Below, in pieces: positions 55,305 through 63,344 of a stretch of 64,000 nt of DNA. Under the pieces are notes generated by a model. It saw nothing but the letters and a program-made list of their open reading frames with translations. It had not been told where the DNA came from and searched no databases. The first letter of the stretch is position 1. Each line of letters opens with the position of its first letter. Position numbers and translations under genes: made by a program. Source of the stretch: Microbulbifer donghaiensis (lineage in GTDB: Bacteria > Pseudomonadota > Gammaproteobacteria > Pseudomonadales > Cellvibrionaceae); contig NZ_FQVA01000002.1 of NCBI RefSeq assembly GCF_900129095.1, positions 124,001 through 188,000 on the forward strand, given 5' to 3'.

Positions 55305-56939
55305 TTAGAAAGACAGCACCGCCGCAGTACCCACCGCGATACGGTACAGAATTTCCGTGACGTCTTTGGTTACCTGCAACTCGCTGGACTGGATCTTCGG
55401 CATCACCATGATTTCGTCGCCCGGGCGCAGCACGCCTTTCAGGCGGCTGTTAAATTTCCCGTCTTCGATGCGGCTTATGGTGCCGTCCAGGTGCAGGATC
55501 ACCAGCTCTTCCTGGTTGGCGTTATTGGCAAAACCGCCGGCCAGTTCGATGTAGTCTTTCAGCTTGCGCTTCTCGTTGAATACCAGCGAGGTGGGAAAGA
55601 CCACCTCACCGACCACGGAAATCGTTGAGGCTCTGACCGGCACAGCCAGTTCATCGCCATCTTCCAGCAGCATGGCGCCGGCGTTTGGTGTGTTGGCCAA
55701 CACCACCTGGCCGCGCGGTTTGGCCTTGCGTGCCTGGGCAATAAAGTTTTGGATCATGGCGGCGTTATCCCGTTGCGCGCCTTTTTCCAGTTCGGTGTTG
55801 GGCTGGCGTGTCAGTACTTCCATCTGCAGCGCATCCAGCGAGCGCTCAAGGGCGACACGCTGCTTTTCCGCGACACTCTTGCGATACAGCTGTACTGCGG
55901 AGCGATCTGCATTGGCGCGGAAACTCAGCTGCGCCAGCAGGTATTCCAGGGTCGCGCCGTAAGGCAATACAAAAGTGGCGGGGCCATCGACTTCGCCGCT
56001 GACGCTGACGGATATGGATTTGATGTCGTTATCCCGAACCAGCTCGACCCGCGCCCCCGGGTACAACGGCGTAGCCAATGCTTCCGACAGCGGCTGGTAA
56101 CTCGCCTGCTGCCGGTCATCAATTACCTGGGTAATGCGGGCAAAGTTGGCCTGCGGATCCGGCTTGGTGACCAGCAGCATTTCGCCGAGCTGGGTGTAGG
56201 GGCCGATAAACTCGATCTGTGCCGCCTGCTGCACGGCGCCCTCGATGGACACGGCACCGTTGCGCGGGCCGACGACGATGGCGTCGCCATTGCGCAGCTG
56301 CAGCGCGGGCATGGTGCCTTCGACGAGGAAGTTATAAAGATTGACCTTCTGTAGCAGCTGGTCGCCGCGCAGGACCTTCACATCGATAAAGCTGCCGCTG
56401 TCGTGCTCAATTCCGTTGGCGCTATCCAGGTAATAGAGAATGGAATCGGACGAAAATCCGCTATAAAGCCCCGGGCTGTTGACGTAACCGGTGACGAACA
56501 CCTTGACCGGCTGGCTGGCCTCGAGGTTCGCGTAGGAGCGCACATTGTTCTTGAAGACGCGCTTTACATGGCGAAGTACGAATTCATTGAGCTCACCGTT
56601 TTTCACCCCGGCGACGCGCACCGGCCCGACTTCAGGCACAAAAATATTCCCCTGCGGGTCTACCGCCAGTGTGGCACTGAAACTGTAAGCGCCCCACAAT
56701 TGCAGGTTAATCTGGTCGCCGACGGTAATCCGGTAGTCCGGGTTGAAGCCGTTGAAAGGCTGGTCTTTGAAGCCCCCTTGGAACAGCGACTGGCCGAAAA
56801 CCGGCACGCTGGACTCGGGGATTTCGTTGGACGCATCTTTGTCCAGCTGCTGGGTTTCCAGCGCCTGAGCGTTTGGCCATACCAGAGCGGTCATCAGCCC
56901 CAGTAGTCCCCCATAGATTTTCAGTTTTTTTGCGATCAT
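55305..56939 (-). CDS. kpsD: Capsule export outer-membrane/periplasmic protein
   Basis: KpsD (Wza/OPX family) forms the passage for capsule through the periplasm and outer membrane. The 544-residue protein has a signal peptide without lipobox (VWPNAQA), the export domain YRITVGDQINLQLWGAYSFSAT followed by FVPEVGPVRVAG, and several SLBB domains (VKVFVTGYVNSPGLYSGF; SVSGEVDGPATFVLPYGAT; VVGEVVFPTSLVF). The ending SF-type strand is unremarkable. A 556-bp repeat-filled gap parts it from kpsE. Confidence 0.92.
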   Translation of the reverse strand: MIAKKLKIYGGLLGLMTALVWPNAQALETQQLDKDASNEIPESSVPVFGQSLFQGGFKDQPFNGFNPDYRITVGDQINLQLWGAYSFSATLAVDPQGNIFVPEVGPVRVAGVKNGELNEFVLRHVKRVFKNNVRSYANLEASQPVKVFVTGYVNSPGLYSGFSSDSILYYLDSANGIEHDSGSFIDVKVLRGDQLLQKVNLYNFLVEGTMPALQLRNGDAIVVGPRNGAVSIEGAVQQAAQIEFIGPYTQLGEMLLVTKPDPQANFARITQVIDDRQQASYQPLSEALATPLYPGARVELVRDNDIKSISVSVSGEVDGPATFVLPYGATLEYLLAQLSFRANADRSAVQLYRKSVAEKQRVALERSLDALQMEVLTRQPNTELEKGAQRDNAAMIQNFIAQARKAKPRGQVVLANTPNAGAMLLEDGDELAVPVRASTISVVGEVVFPTSLVFNEKRKLKDYIELAGGFANNANQEELVILHLDGTISRIEDGKFNSRLKGVLRPGDEIMVMPKIQSSELQVTKDVTEILYRIAVGTAAVLSF

Positions 56940-56978
56940 TTTTTTCGATCTTAAATTTTGTGTTAGGTCTTTGTTCTC

Positions 56979-57490
56979 TATGCCCGGATTTCGGTTGGCA
57001 TAGTCCGGGTTGTATTTTTTCGCTGTAGCGGTCTGCTTGTAGGCGAACGGCTACGGAGTTCTGTTCTTTTCGCCTGCAAGCAGGCTCCTACATGATGGGC
57101 ACGTCGCTTCGCTCCTTTGCCCATCCTACAAGCTTCGGCGTCCAAATCGGCAATCCTGCCGATTTGTGCCCATCCTACGAGCTTCGGCGTCCAAATTGGC
57201 AATCCCGCCGCTTTGTGCCCATCCTACGGGCTATGCCCGGATTTCGGTTGGAATAGTCCGGGTTGTATATTTTTCGCTGTAGCGGTCTGCTTGTAGGCGA
57301 ACGGCTACGGAGTTCTGTTCTTTTCGCCTGCAAGCAGGCTCCTACATGATGGGCACGTCGCTTCGCTCCGTTGACTCGCGCCATCCATGGCGCTCGCCCG
57401 CTTCGCGCGCGCCTTCGGCGTCCAAATCGGCAATCCTGCCGATTTGTGCCCATCCTACGAGCTGGATTCCGGCCTGCGCCGGAATGACGA
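56979..57490. repeat. Repeat block filling the kpsE/kpsD gap
   Basis: Two copies of a composite, starting TATGCCCGGATTTCGGTTGG at 56979 and 57232 (period 253 bp). Each has a family B palindrome (57025-57091, 57279-57345) and family C half units (GATGGGCACGTCGCTTCGCT; GTGCCCATCCTACG at 57165, 57215 and 57447). A family A unit (57462-57489) closes the block beside the kpsE stop. So all three families meet here. Confidence 0.85.
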
Positions 57491-57495
57491 ACTAG

Positions 57496-58716
57496 TTAAA
57501 TCCTGTGGTCGCGAATGCTGGATACCAGCATTTTTCCGATGCCGTAAATCAGCAGTAGTATCACTGCTAGGCTGGCCAGGTTATATAGCTTGCGCGGGTA
57601 CTCCGCGTCTTCCGCCAGCGATGGCCGGCTGACGACCATCAGGTGCTTGAGTCGGCCGGAGGCTTCCATGCGCGCGGTTTCCAGCGCCTTCAGCGATGCG
57701 GCGTAGGCATCGGTGGCGAACTGCAGGTCCAGTTCCAGATTCTGGAAGTGGGCATTAAGGCTATTGAGGCGCTGCTCGCCCTGCACTTCCGAGACGCCGA
57801 CCAGGCGCTCTTTCTCTTCTGCTATCTGGTTTTCCAACGCATCGATCTCCGCCTTCAGCGAGACGATCTGGGAGGAGCTGGGATTCAGGTAAGTCCTGGC
57901 CGCGGTGAGCTTGGCGCGCTGCTCGGCCAGCTTGGCCTCCAGCCCCTGGATAATGCCGCTGATGCCTTTGGTGAGCTCTTCCGGGCTGACCACCTTGTTG
58001 CGGTTCTGGAAATCGAGAATGCTCTGCTTGGTACTGCGCAGTTTGCTCTGCGCCAGTTCCAGTTCGCTGCGCACAAACGCAACCTGCTTGTCGGCCAGCT
58101 GGTTGCTGATCGCATTGACGAAATCTTCGGATTTCTGCGTAACCGTCTCGATCAGGCGCCGAGCAAACTCGGGCTCGAAGGCCTGCATTTCGATGGTGAT
58201 AATGCCGGTCGTCTCGTCGTGGCCGACGGCGATATGGTCACGGTAGTACTCCAGGTAGTCTTCCTGGGTAGCATCTTCGGCGAGGCGCGAATACCAATCG
58301 TAGCGATCGCTCTTGTAGTACTTCGCGAGGCCCATCGCGTCATCCAGATACAACGCCATATCCAGGGACTGGATATAGTTGACCACCAGAAAGGCATCCT
58401 GGCTGTCTGTGCCCATGCCAGGCACTAGGAAACCGAGGGTGGACGACATGCCCTGGCTGGAGCTGTTGTCTTTTACGATCAGCTGGGTGCTGCTGACATA
58501 GCGGTCTGACACCCAGAGAAGATAGTAGGCGCTTACCAGCAACAGCGGCAACGCGACACAGAGCGCCAACCCGCGCCAGCGGCGGAAACCGGAATTCCGG
58601 CCCTGCTCCGCCTGCGGCTCATTGGCAGCGACCTTCACTGCCTCAGAGGCTCTTTTAAGCGCACCGGCGTCGGTCTTGGGCTGTTGCTCTGCTGCGAGCG
58701 ATTCAGAAGTTTCCAT
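57496..58716 (-). CDS. kpsE: Capsule export inner-membrane protein
   Basis: KpsE (PCP-3 class) bridges the ABC transporter and KpsD. The 406-residue protein has a cytoplasmic Gln/Ala-rich start, TM1 (about 51-70, ALCVALPLLLVSAYYLLWV), a periplasmic body with long coiled coils (about 190-345) and TM2 near the C-terminus (LASLAVILLLIYGIGKML). The N-terminal SDRYVSSTQLIVKD is typical of the family. It follows kpsT by 9 bp. Confidence 0.92.
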   Translation of the reverse strand: METSESLAAEQQPKTDAGALKRASEAVKVAANEPQAEQGRNSGFRRWRGLALCVALPLLLVSAYYLLWVSDRYVSSTQLIVKDNSSSQGMSSTLGFLVPGMGTDSQDAFLVVNYIQSLDMALYLDDAMGLAKYYKSDRYDWYSRLAEDATQEDYLEYYRDHIAVGHDETTGIITIEMQAFEPEFARRLIETVTQKSEDFVNAISNQLADKQVAFVRSELELAQSKLRSTKQSILDFQNRNKVVSPEELTKGISGIIQGLEAKLAEQRAKLTAARTYLNPSSSQIVSLKAEIDALENQIAEEKERLVGVSEVQGEQRLNSLNAHFQNLELDLQFATDAYAASLKALETARMEASGRLKHLMVVSRPSLAEDAEYPRKLYNLASLAVILLLIYGIGKMLVSSIRDHRI

Positions 58717-58725
58717 GGCAGCGTC

Positions 58726-59436
58726 TTATGCATTGAGCGCTTGCGCGGCTCGATTTTGTTGTTGTGCTTGAGGCTTTGGCAGCCCCGCTTGATACAAGGC
58801 AATCGCCTCATCCACGGTATCGAAGATCTTCAGCCCTTCCGGCCCCAGATAGATTCCTACATCGCAGTTTTTCTTCAATGTCGGCATCGCGTGGGCGACG
58901 ATGATGAAGTTGGCCGTCTTACGCTTTTCCGCAATGATCTGTTCGCACTTGTGCTTGAAGTGCGCATCCCCCACCGACATCACTTCATCCACCAGGTAGC
59001 AATCGAAATCCACAGCAATACTCAGGCCAAATGCCAGGCGAGAACGCATACCGGAGGAGTAAGTCTTAACCGGCGCGTCGAAGTAATTACCGATTTCGGC
59101 AAAGTCCTGCACTTTGTCCAGCACCCGGCGGCGACTCTCGCCCCAGATGCCATGAATACCACAGATAAAGGCGGCATTCTCGCGCCCGGTCATGCTGCCC
59201 TGAAAACCACCGGCGAGGCCCATCGGCCAGGAGATACGTTGGTCGGTAATCACCCGCCCGTAATCCGGGTAGTCGATCCCCCCCATAATGCGCAGCAGGG
59301 TGGACTTGCCGGCACCATTGCGGCCGAGGATGCCGATATTCTTCCCCTCCGGGAAAATCGCATTCACATCCTTAAACAGCACCTTGCGGCCCTGAGGTGT
59401 GCGATAGGACTTGGTGAGGTTGCGCAGCTCTATCAT
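58726..59436 (-). CDS. kpsT: Capsule export ABC transporter ATPase
   Basis: KpsT powers capsule export. The 236-residue ATPase has Walker A ILGRNGAGKSTLL, signature KTYSSGMRSRLAFG and Walker B DCYLVDEVMSVGD, the last with Glu-Val as in this family. The ATG at 59436 overlaps the kpsM stop (ATGA), so the two are translationally coupled; an upstream GTG-type extension is less likely. A Gln/Ala-rich tail ends the protein. Confidence 0.95.
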   Translation of the reverse strand: MIELRNLTKSYRTPQGRKVLFKDVNAIFPEGKNIGILGRNGAGKSTLLRIMGGIDYPDYGRVITDQRISWPMGLAGGFQGSMTGRENAAFICGIHGIWGESRRRVLDKVQDFAEIGNYFDAPVKTYSSGMRSRLAFGLSIAVDFDCYLVDEVMSVGDAHFKHKCEQIIAEKRKTANFIIVAHAMPTLKKNCDVGIYLGPEGLKIFDTVDEAIALYQAGLPKPQAQQQNRAAQALNA

Positions 59437-60224
59437 CGGCTGCGCACCAGATCGCGCCACTGGCTACGGTAAACGAGCAAGCCGAAGCCGAGCATGCCCA
59501 GCGAGCAGAAAGCGAAATAAGGCAGGTTTGCGAACATGCCGTGATAGCTGGCAAACAGGCCTTCGCGGGTCAGCTCCACCACATGCAGGATGGGGTTCCA
59601 GGCCAGGTACGGGTGGTATTGCTCTGGAATTTGCTCCAGGGAAAAGAAGACACCGGACATAAAGTACAGCGGCCGCACGATCATCGGGCCAAACTTAGCG
59701 GCTTCAGGAAAGCGCTCACCAGCTACGCATAGGGCCAGGCTCATACCCAGGCAGAAGCACAGGTACAGCACGTTTACCGCAACCAGTAACAGGAAATCGT
59801 TGAATGTGGCAGATACGCCGAACCAGGCCAGTATCGCCAGCAGCGCGACCGTACTGAACAGATAAATGGCGAACTCCAGCAGCACCCGGGTCACGACGGC
59901 ATCGAAAGGACGCAGCTGACGGTAGTTGAACAACCCCCGATTGGATTCCACTGCTGCAAGGGCTTTGGAAAAACTGTGGTTGAAGAACAGGAAAGGGGCG
60001 ATACCTGCCAGCATAAACAGCATGGTGGGGATGCCCGGATAGAACTCCCGGCCCGCAAAGCTGAAGATAAACGCCAGCAACATGATATGCATGGCAGGCT
60101 CCAGCAACACCCACGCGTAACCCAGCTTCCACTTGCCGAAGCGGGTTTTCATCTCGCGCACCAGCAGCGCATGGATCACATCGCGCTGGATTTGCCAGGG
60201 TGTACGGTGGACAGTCGGGCCCAT
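59433..60224 (-). CDS. kpsM: Capsule export ABC transporter permease
   Basis: KpsM is the membrane subunit of the capsule exporter (ABC-2 type) with six helices. The 263-residue protein starts IQRDVIHALLVREMKTRFGKWKLGYAWVLLEP, the amphipathic entry of the family, and has LFMLAGIAPFLFFNHSFSKA and LYFMSGVFFSLEQIP. First gene of the locus on this strand, so the promoter should lie in the long non-coding stretch above 60224. Confidence 0.95.
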   Translation of the reverse strand: MGPTVHRTPWQIQRDVIHALLVREMKTRFGKWKLGYAWVLLEPAMHIMLLAFIFSFAGREFYPGIPTMLFMLAGIAPFLFFNHSFSKALAAVESNRGLFNYRQLRPFDAVVTRVLLEFAIYLFSTVALLAILAWFGVSATFNDFLLLVAVNVLYLCFCLGMSLALCVAGERFPEAAKFGPMIVRPLYFMSGVFFSLEQIPEQYHPYLAWNPILHVVELTREGLFASYHGMFANLPYFAFCSLGMLGFGLLVYRSQWRDLVRSR

Positions 60225-60886
60225 ATTGGTCTTTTTCTTTGGGCTGGATGATGTTCAAACAGCCAGATTAATTAACGACAACTGTAACGGGCAAGTCTGG
60301 AATTACCTGAAAAGGTGTATAGCCCCCCGAGACCCAAAAAGTTACAGCCCCTGTAAAATTGTGGTGCAATTTTCACCAGCTGTGTCAGGTAAGTCAAGAT
60401 AGGATGACTAAAAATTGGACGATTTCTGGCGTCCCTCATCTATTGTTTTTTGCCCCAGCACCCATTCCCCCCAAATTACAGGCGAGCATTCTAACTAAGG
60501 GGGGCGGAGCATACACGTCCGGCGCATTACACGCCATTACATGTGCACTGGCGCACATTTTTGCCTGCTCGTCGGCTTTTGCCCACCCCCTTCGCAGTCG
60601 CCAGTGCGACTGTGCGGGCGTTCTGCGTCATCGCTTTGTGGTGCCTTGTGAACTGGGGGATTTGCCTCGAGCACGCAGCTTTGCCAAATAACCCCCCGCT
60701 TCCTTGGCGACCATTCGAGCCTGCGGCTAGATCTGGGCGTGGGATGATTCGCGAGCTTGCCCGCTCACCCCTTCGGGGACGCTCGAGCGCGAGCCCGGCC
60801 GTGCGGGCGCTCTGCGGCACCGCTTTGCGGTGCCTTGTGAACCGGGGGCTTTGCTTTCCCCTCCCTGCTGAAGCCATTTTCGTATT

Positions 60887-60942
60887 TGGTGGCATTAAGG
60901 CTGCGTGCCCCGGCGGTATCGAATCGCTGACCTCAACACTGC
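60887..60942 (-). pseudogene. tRNA-Ala remnant 1
   Basis: Plus-strand TGGTGGCATTAAGG, TATCGAATCGCTGA and CCTCAACACTGC align with the acceptor end, TψC arm and anticodon stem of the intact tRNA-Ala; the 5' half is missing and the acceptor is mutated. Confidence 0.6.
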
Positions 60943-60983
60943 AAGCGAAAATTTTGCGCAACCGCAGGGCCTCACCTGGGCCC

Positions 60984-61014
60984 ACAAAAAAAGCCCGCAA
61001 AGCGGGCTTTTTGT
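60984..61014 (-). terminator. Stem-loop of terminator type
   Basis: AAAAAGCCCGC-aaa-GCGGGCTTTTT with flanking A and T runs, effective in both directions. On the minus strand it would stop transcripts entering the capsule operon from the tRNA side. Confidence 0.75.
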
Positions 61015-61457
61015 TGGGGAAGTCGCCGCGAGGCGCGGCTAGTGCACAATCGCGCTACCGCACATACGGCTACCGTTGCGAGTAATTGTAGAAACTACAG
61101 CGGCTCGCTTATACCCATGTTCCGCCTCTTGCGAGCTGAACTCAGATGCGCCTATAGCGGCTGTTCCACCTGTGCTCACAAGAATTCACGAAATGGCACA
61201 AACCTCCATCATTGATTAGCCCAACTTACTCACACCTTTTAAATAGCTGCTTCTGTCCGCACTTGCCAGCAAGAGCCGGTGCTGTAGACGACAACATTGA
61301 TGACTGGCTCGGCAACCTTCTGGGTGATGGTATTTCTGGGCCGCAGGTTGTTTCCCGGGCTTTTGCCCGCTCACCTCTTTGGGGTCGCTCGCGCGCGAGC
61401 CCGGCCGTGCGGGCGCTTTGTGGTGTCTTGTGAACCGAGGCTTTGCCTCGAGCCCGC

Positions 61458-61523
61458 AGCTCCACCAAATACGAAAAAGGCCGCATCCGAAAGGATGCGG
61501 CCTTTTTCGTATTTGGTGGAGCT
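61458..61523. terminator. Perfect 31-bp palindrome with tRNA end in both arms
   Basis: Arms of 31 bp (61458-61488 and 61493-61523) match perfectly around a GAAA loop. The core, AAAAAGGCCGCATCC / GGATGCGGCCTTTTT, is a terminator. The arm tips AGCTCCACCA / TGGTGGAGCT are the acceptor end of tRNA-Ala in both orientations. Confidence 0.85.
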
Positions 61524-61585
61524 AAGGCTACGCGCCCCGGACTAGGCGCCCCCGCGGTATCAAACCGCTTTCAGCGGTTCGATCC
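61514..61585 (-). pseudogene. tRNA-Ala remnant 2
   Basis: TGGTGGAGCTAAGG is intact as acceptor end, followed by unrelated GC-rich sequence and then CAGCGGTTCGATCC, resembling a TψC arm in the wrong place. It is a rearranged partial copy. Confidence 0.5.
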
Positions 61586-61596
61586 TCGCCCGGCCA

Positions 61597-61640
61597 AACA
61601 AAAAAACCCCCGCACCTTTCGGTGCGGGGGTTTCTTTGTT
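61597..61640 (-). terminator. Terminator of tRNA-Ala
   Basis: AACCCCCGCACC-tttc-GGTGCGGGGGTTT lies directly below the tRNA 3' end, with a T run on the minus strand. As with 61458-61523, its arms extend into CCAAAC / GTTTGG. Confidence 0.85.
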
Positions 61641-61716
61641 TGGTGGAGCTAAGCGGGATCGAACCGCTGACCTCAACACTGCCAGTGTTGCGCTCTCCCA
61701 GCTGAGCTATAGCCCC
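61641..61716 (-). tRNA. tRNA-Ala (GGC)
   Basis: A 76-nt tRNA on the minus strand. It begins GGGGCTATAGCTCAGCTGGG, has the anticodon stem CAACA/TGTTG around the loop CTGGCAG (anticodon GGC), the TψC arm GCGGTTCGATCCCGC, and an encoded CCA end. Acceptor stem GGGGCTA pairs with TAGCTCC through one G-T pair. Probably a single-gene transcript closed by the terminator below. Confidence 0.97.
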
Positions 61717-61866
61717 AAATTGTTGTGCTTTCCGTCGAAAGCGGGGCGCATTTTAACAATGCGTGGACGCCTGTCAACAAGAAAAATAACTTTTTAATCA
61801 ATTAGTTAGCGACCGGGGCGTCGCCTTTGGTATTGGGGCGGGCCAGGGCCCGCGCCGCCTCTGGCG

Positions 61867-62778
61867 TCAGGCCACTTCTGCAGCCTGTTGCTCCGCGCTG
61901 GCCAGGTATTCCCGCAGGGTGCTGCCCACTTCCGGGTGGTGCAGGCCGTATTCGAGCTGGGCGGTCATGTAGCCGGTTTTGCTGCCGCAGTCGTGGCTGC
62001 GGCCGACGATGCGGTAGGCTTCGACCGACTGCATCTGCAGCAGCTCGTCGATCGCGTCCGTCAGCTGGATCTCGCCGCCGGCGCCGGGCTGGGTTTGCTC
62101 CAGCAGGGTCCAGATTTCTGCGGGCAGCACGTAACGGCCCACGACAGACATATTGGATGGCGCGTCATCGACGCTGGGCTTTTCCACCATGCTGTCGATC
62201 TTGGCGGTGCCGCCGCTCTGCAGGTCTGCGCCGAGGCAGTCCACTACGCCGTATTTGTTCACGTCTTCCCAGGCAACCGGCTCGACCATGATCTGGCCAA
62301 TTTGAGACTTCTCGAAGTTTTGCACCATGGATGCCAGGTTGGTCGAGCGCAGATCCGCGGCGTACTGGTCGATCAGGACATCGGGCAGCAGCACGGCGAA
62401 GGGGTTGTCGCCCACGACCGGGCGGGCGCAGGCGATGGCGTGGCCGAGGCCCCTGGCTTCCGCCTGGCGCACGGAGATCACGGTGACGTCCTGTGGAACG
62501 ATGGAGCGGACCTCATCCAGCAGCTGGCGCTTGAGGCGCTTTTCCAGTTGGGCCTCCAGCTCGAAGGAGGTATCGAAGTGGTTTTCGATAGCGTTTTTAC
62601 TGGCATGGGTGACCAGCACGATTTCCTTGATACCGGCGGCAACCGCCTCGTTAACGACATACTGGATAAGCGGCTTATCCACAATCGGCAGCATTTCCTT
62701 GGGGATGGCCTTGGTGGCTGGCAGCATACGGGTGCCGAGGCCGGCAACCGGAATTACGGCTTTTTTAACAGCGCTCAT
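61867..62778 (-). CDS. galU: UTP-glucose-1-phosphate uridylyltransferase
   Basis: GalU makes UDP-glucose, the precursor for UDP-glucuronate, UDP-galactose and many glycans. The 303-residue protein shows [50 protein letters not shown] and [11 protein letters not shown], plus [17 protein letters not shown] near the end. Length is normal. It lies alone beyond the tRNA and may feed the capsule and the rhamnose pathway, but is not part of the kps transcript. Confidence 0.95.
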   Translation of the reverse strand: MSAVKKAVIPVAGLGTRMLPATKAIPKEMLPIVDKPLIQYVVNEAVAAGIKEIVLVTHASKNAIENHFDTSFELEAQLEKRLKRQLLDEVRSIVPQDVTVISVRQAEARGLGHAIACARPVVGDNPFAVLLPDVLIDQYAADLRSTNLASMVQNFEKSQIGQIMVEPVAWEDVNKYGVVDCLGADLQSGGTAKIDSMVEKPSVDDAPSNMSVVGRYVLPAEIWTLLEQTQPGAGGEIQLTDAIDELLQMQSVEAYRIVGRSHDCGSKTGYMTAQLEYGLHHPEVGSTLREYLASAEQQAAEVA

Positions 62779-63344
62779 TCTTCTGTTCCTATTAATACAG
62801 ATTATTTTTTGAGCGACGCGCTGGGTTCAGCTGCGTGTCGCAACGATTTGTTAACAGCGAAAATAAAAAGGAGAGAAAAGGAGGCTAACGAGCGCGCGTC
62901 AGAGCGCAGCAATTCCTGCCGATAAACCGTCGGGCGCAGTGGCTTTACCCCCTGGCCACTTACGCCTTTCGCATGTGGGCAACCCCAACCTGGCAATCCG
63001 TGCCTACAACTTTTCCTAAACCATTTATCTCTGCTGCTCCGGTCGACCGGCTATTGCTCTGGCCGAAACTGCTTTGTGACTTGCATCACACTTTAGCAGA
63101 GCACCCATTCCGTGGAAAATTTCACGCGACGTAATTCCCACGAGCAGAATCCATTTATTGCTTGTCGGTAGTAATACTAGCCTCGAGTGAATGGACGGAA
63201 TGGGACGCTGGAACACGATCTGAATAACTTCCGCAACACCGGGCACCTGATCGGCTCCTCCAGTGAAACATAAATCCACTGACCCAAAATGCAATCGGGC
63301 GACCTGTTGGCCGCCCGAATTCGATGGAGTATTAGCGAAGCCGA
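62779..63344. other. Gap between gltX and galU
   Basis: 566 bp without a supported gene. It includes a probable terminator of gltX at about 63290-63320; the promoter of galU should be just above 62778. No repeat of families A-C seen. Confidence 0.4.
63290..63320 (-). terminator. Probable terminator of gltX
   Basis: Stem TCGGGCG / CGCCCGA (63295-63318) with a 10-nt middle, followed on the minus strand by TTGCATTTT, a poor T run. It begins about 25 bp after the gltX stop. Confidence 0.5.

Larger units (their letters stand above)
60225..61596. other. Non-coding region upstream of the capsule genes, built from tRNA-adjacent repeats
   Basis: No convincing gene in about 1.4 kb. A GC-rich module (TTTGCCCGCTCAC, TGTGCGGGCG and GCCTTGTGAACCGGG) occurs three times, at about 60577-60695, 60755-60892 and 61357-61465. 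The last two copies run into tRNA-Ala-like 3' ends. The rest (61015-61340) shows nothing I can name. A loose ops-like motif, TGCGGTAGCGCG on the minus strand, is at 61051-61062. Confidence 0.6.

Noticed and set aside
60527-61085. Overlapping frames of about 157-180 codons near the tRNA, with peptides repeating across copies
   Set aside because: Both strands are open over the same GC-rich module, the repetition follows the DNA repeats, and no ribosome site or domain is seen.
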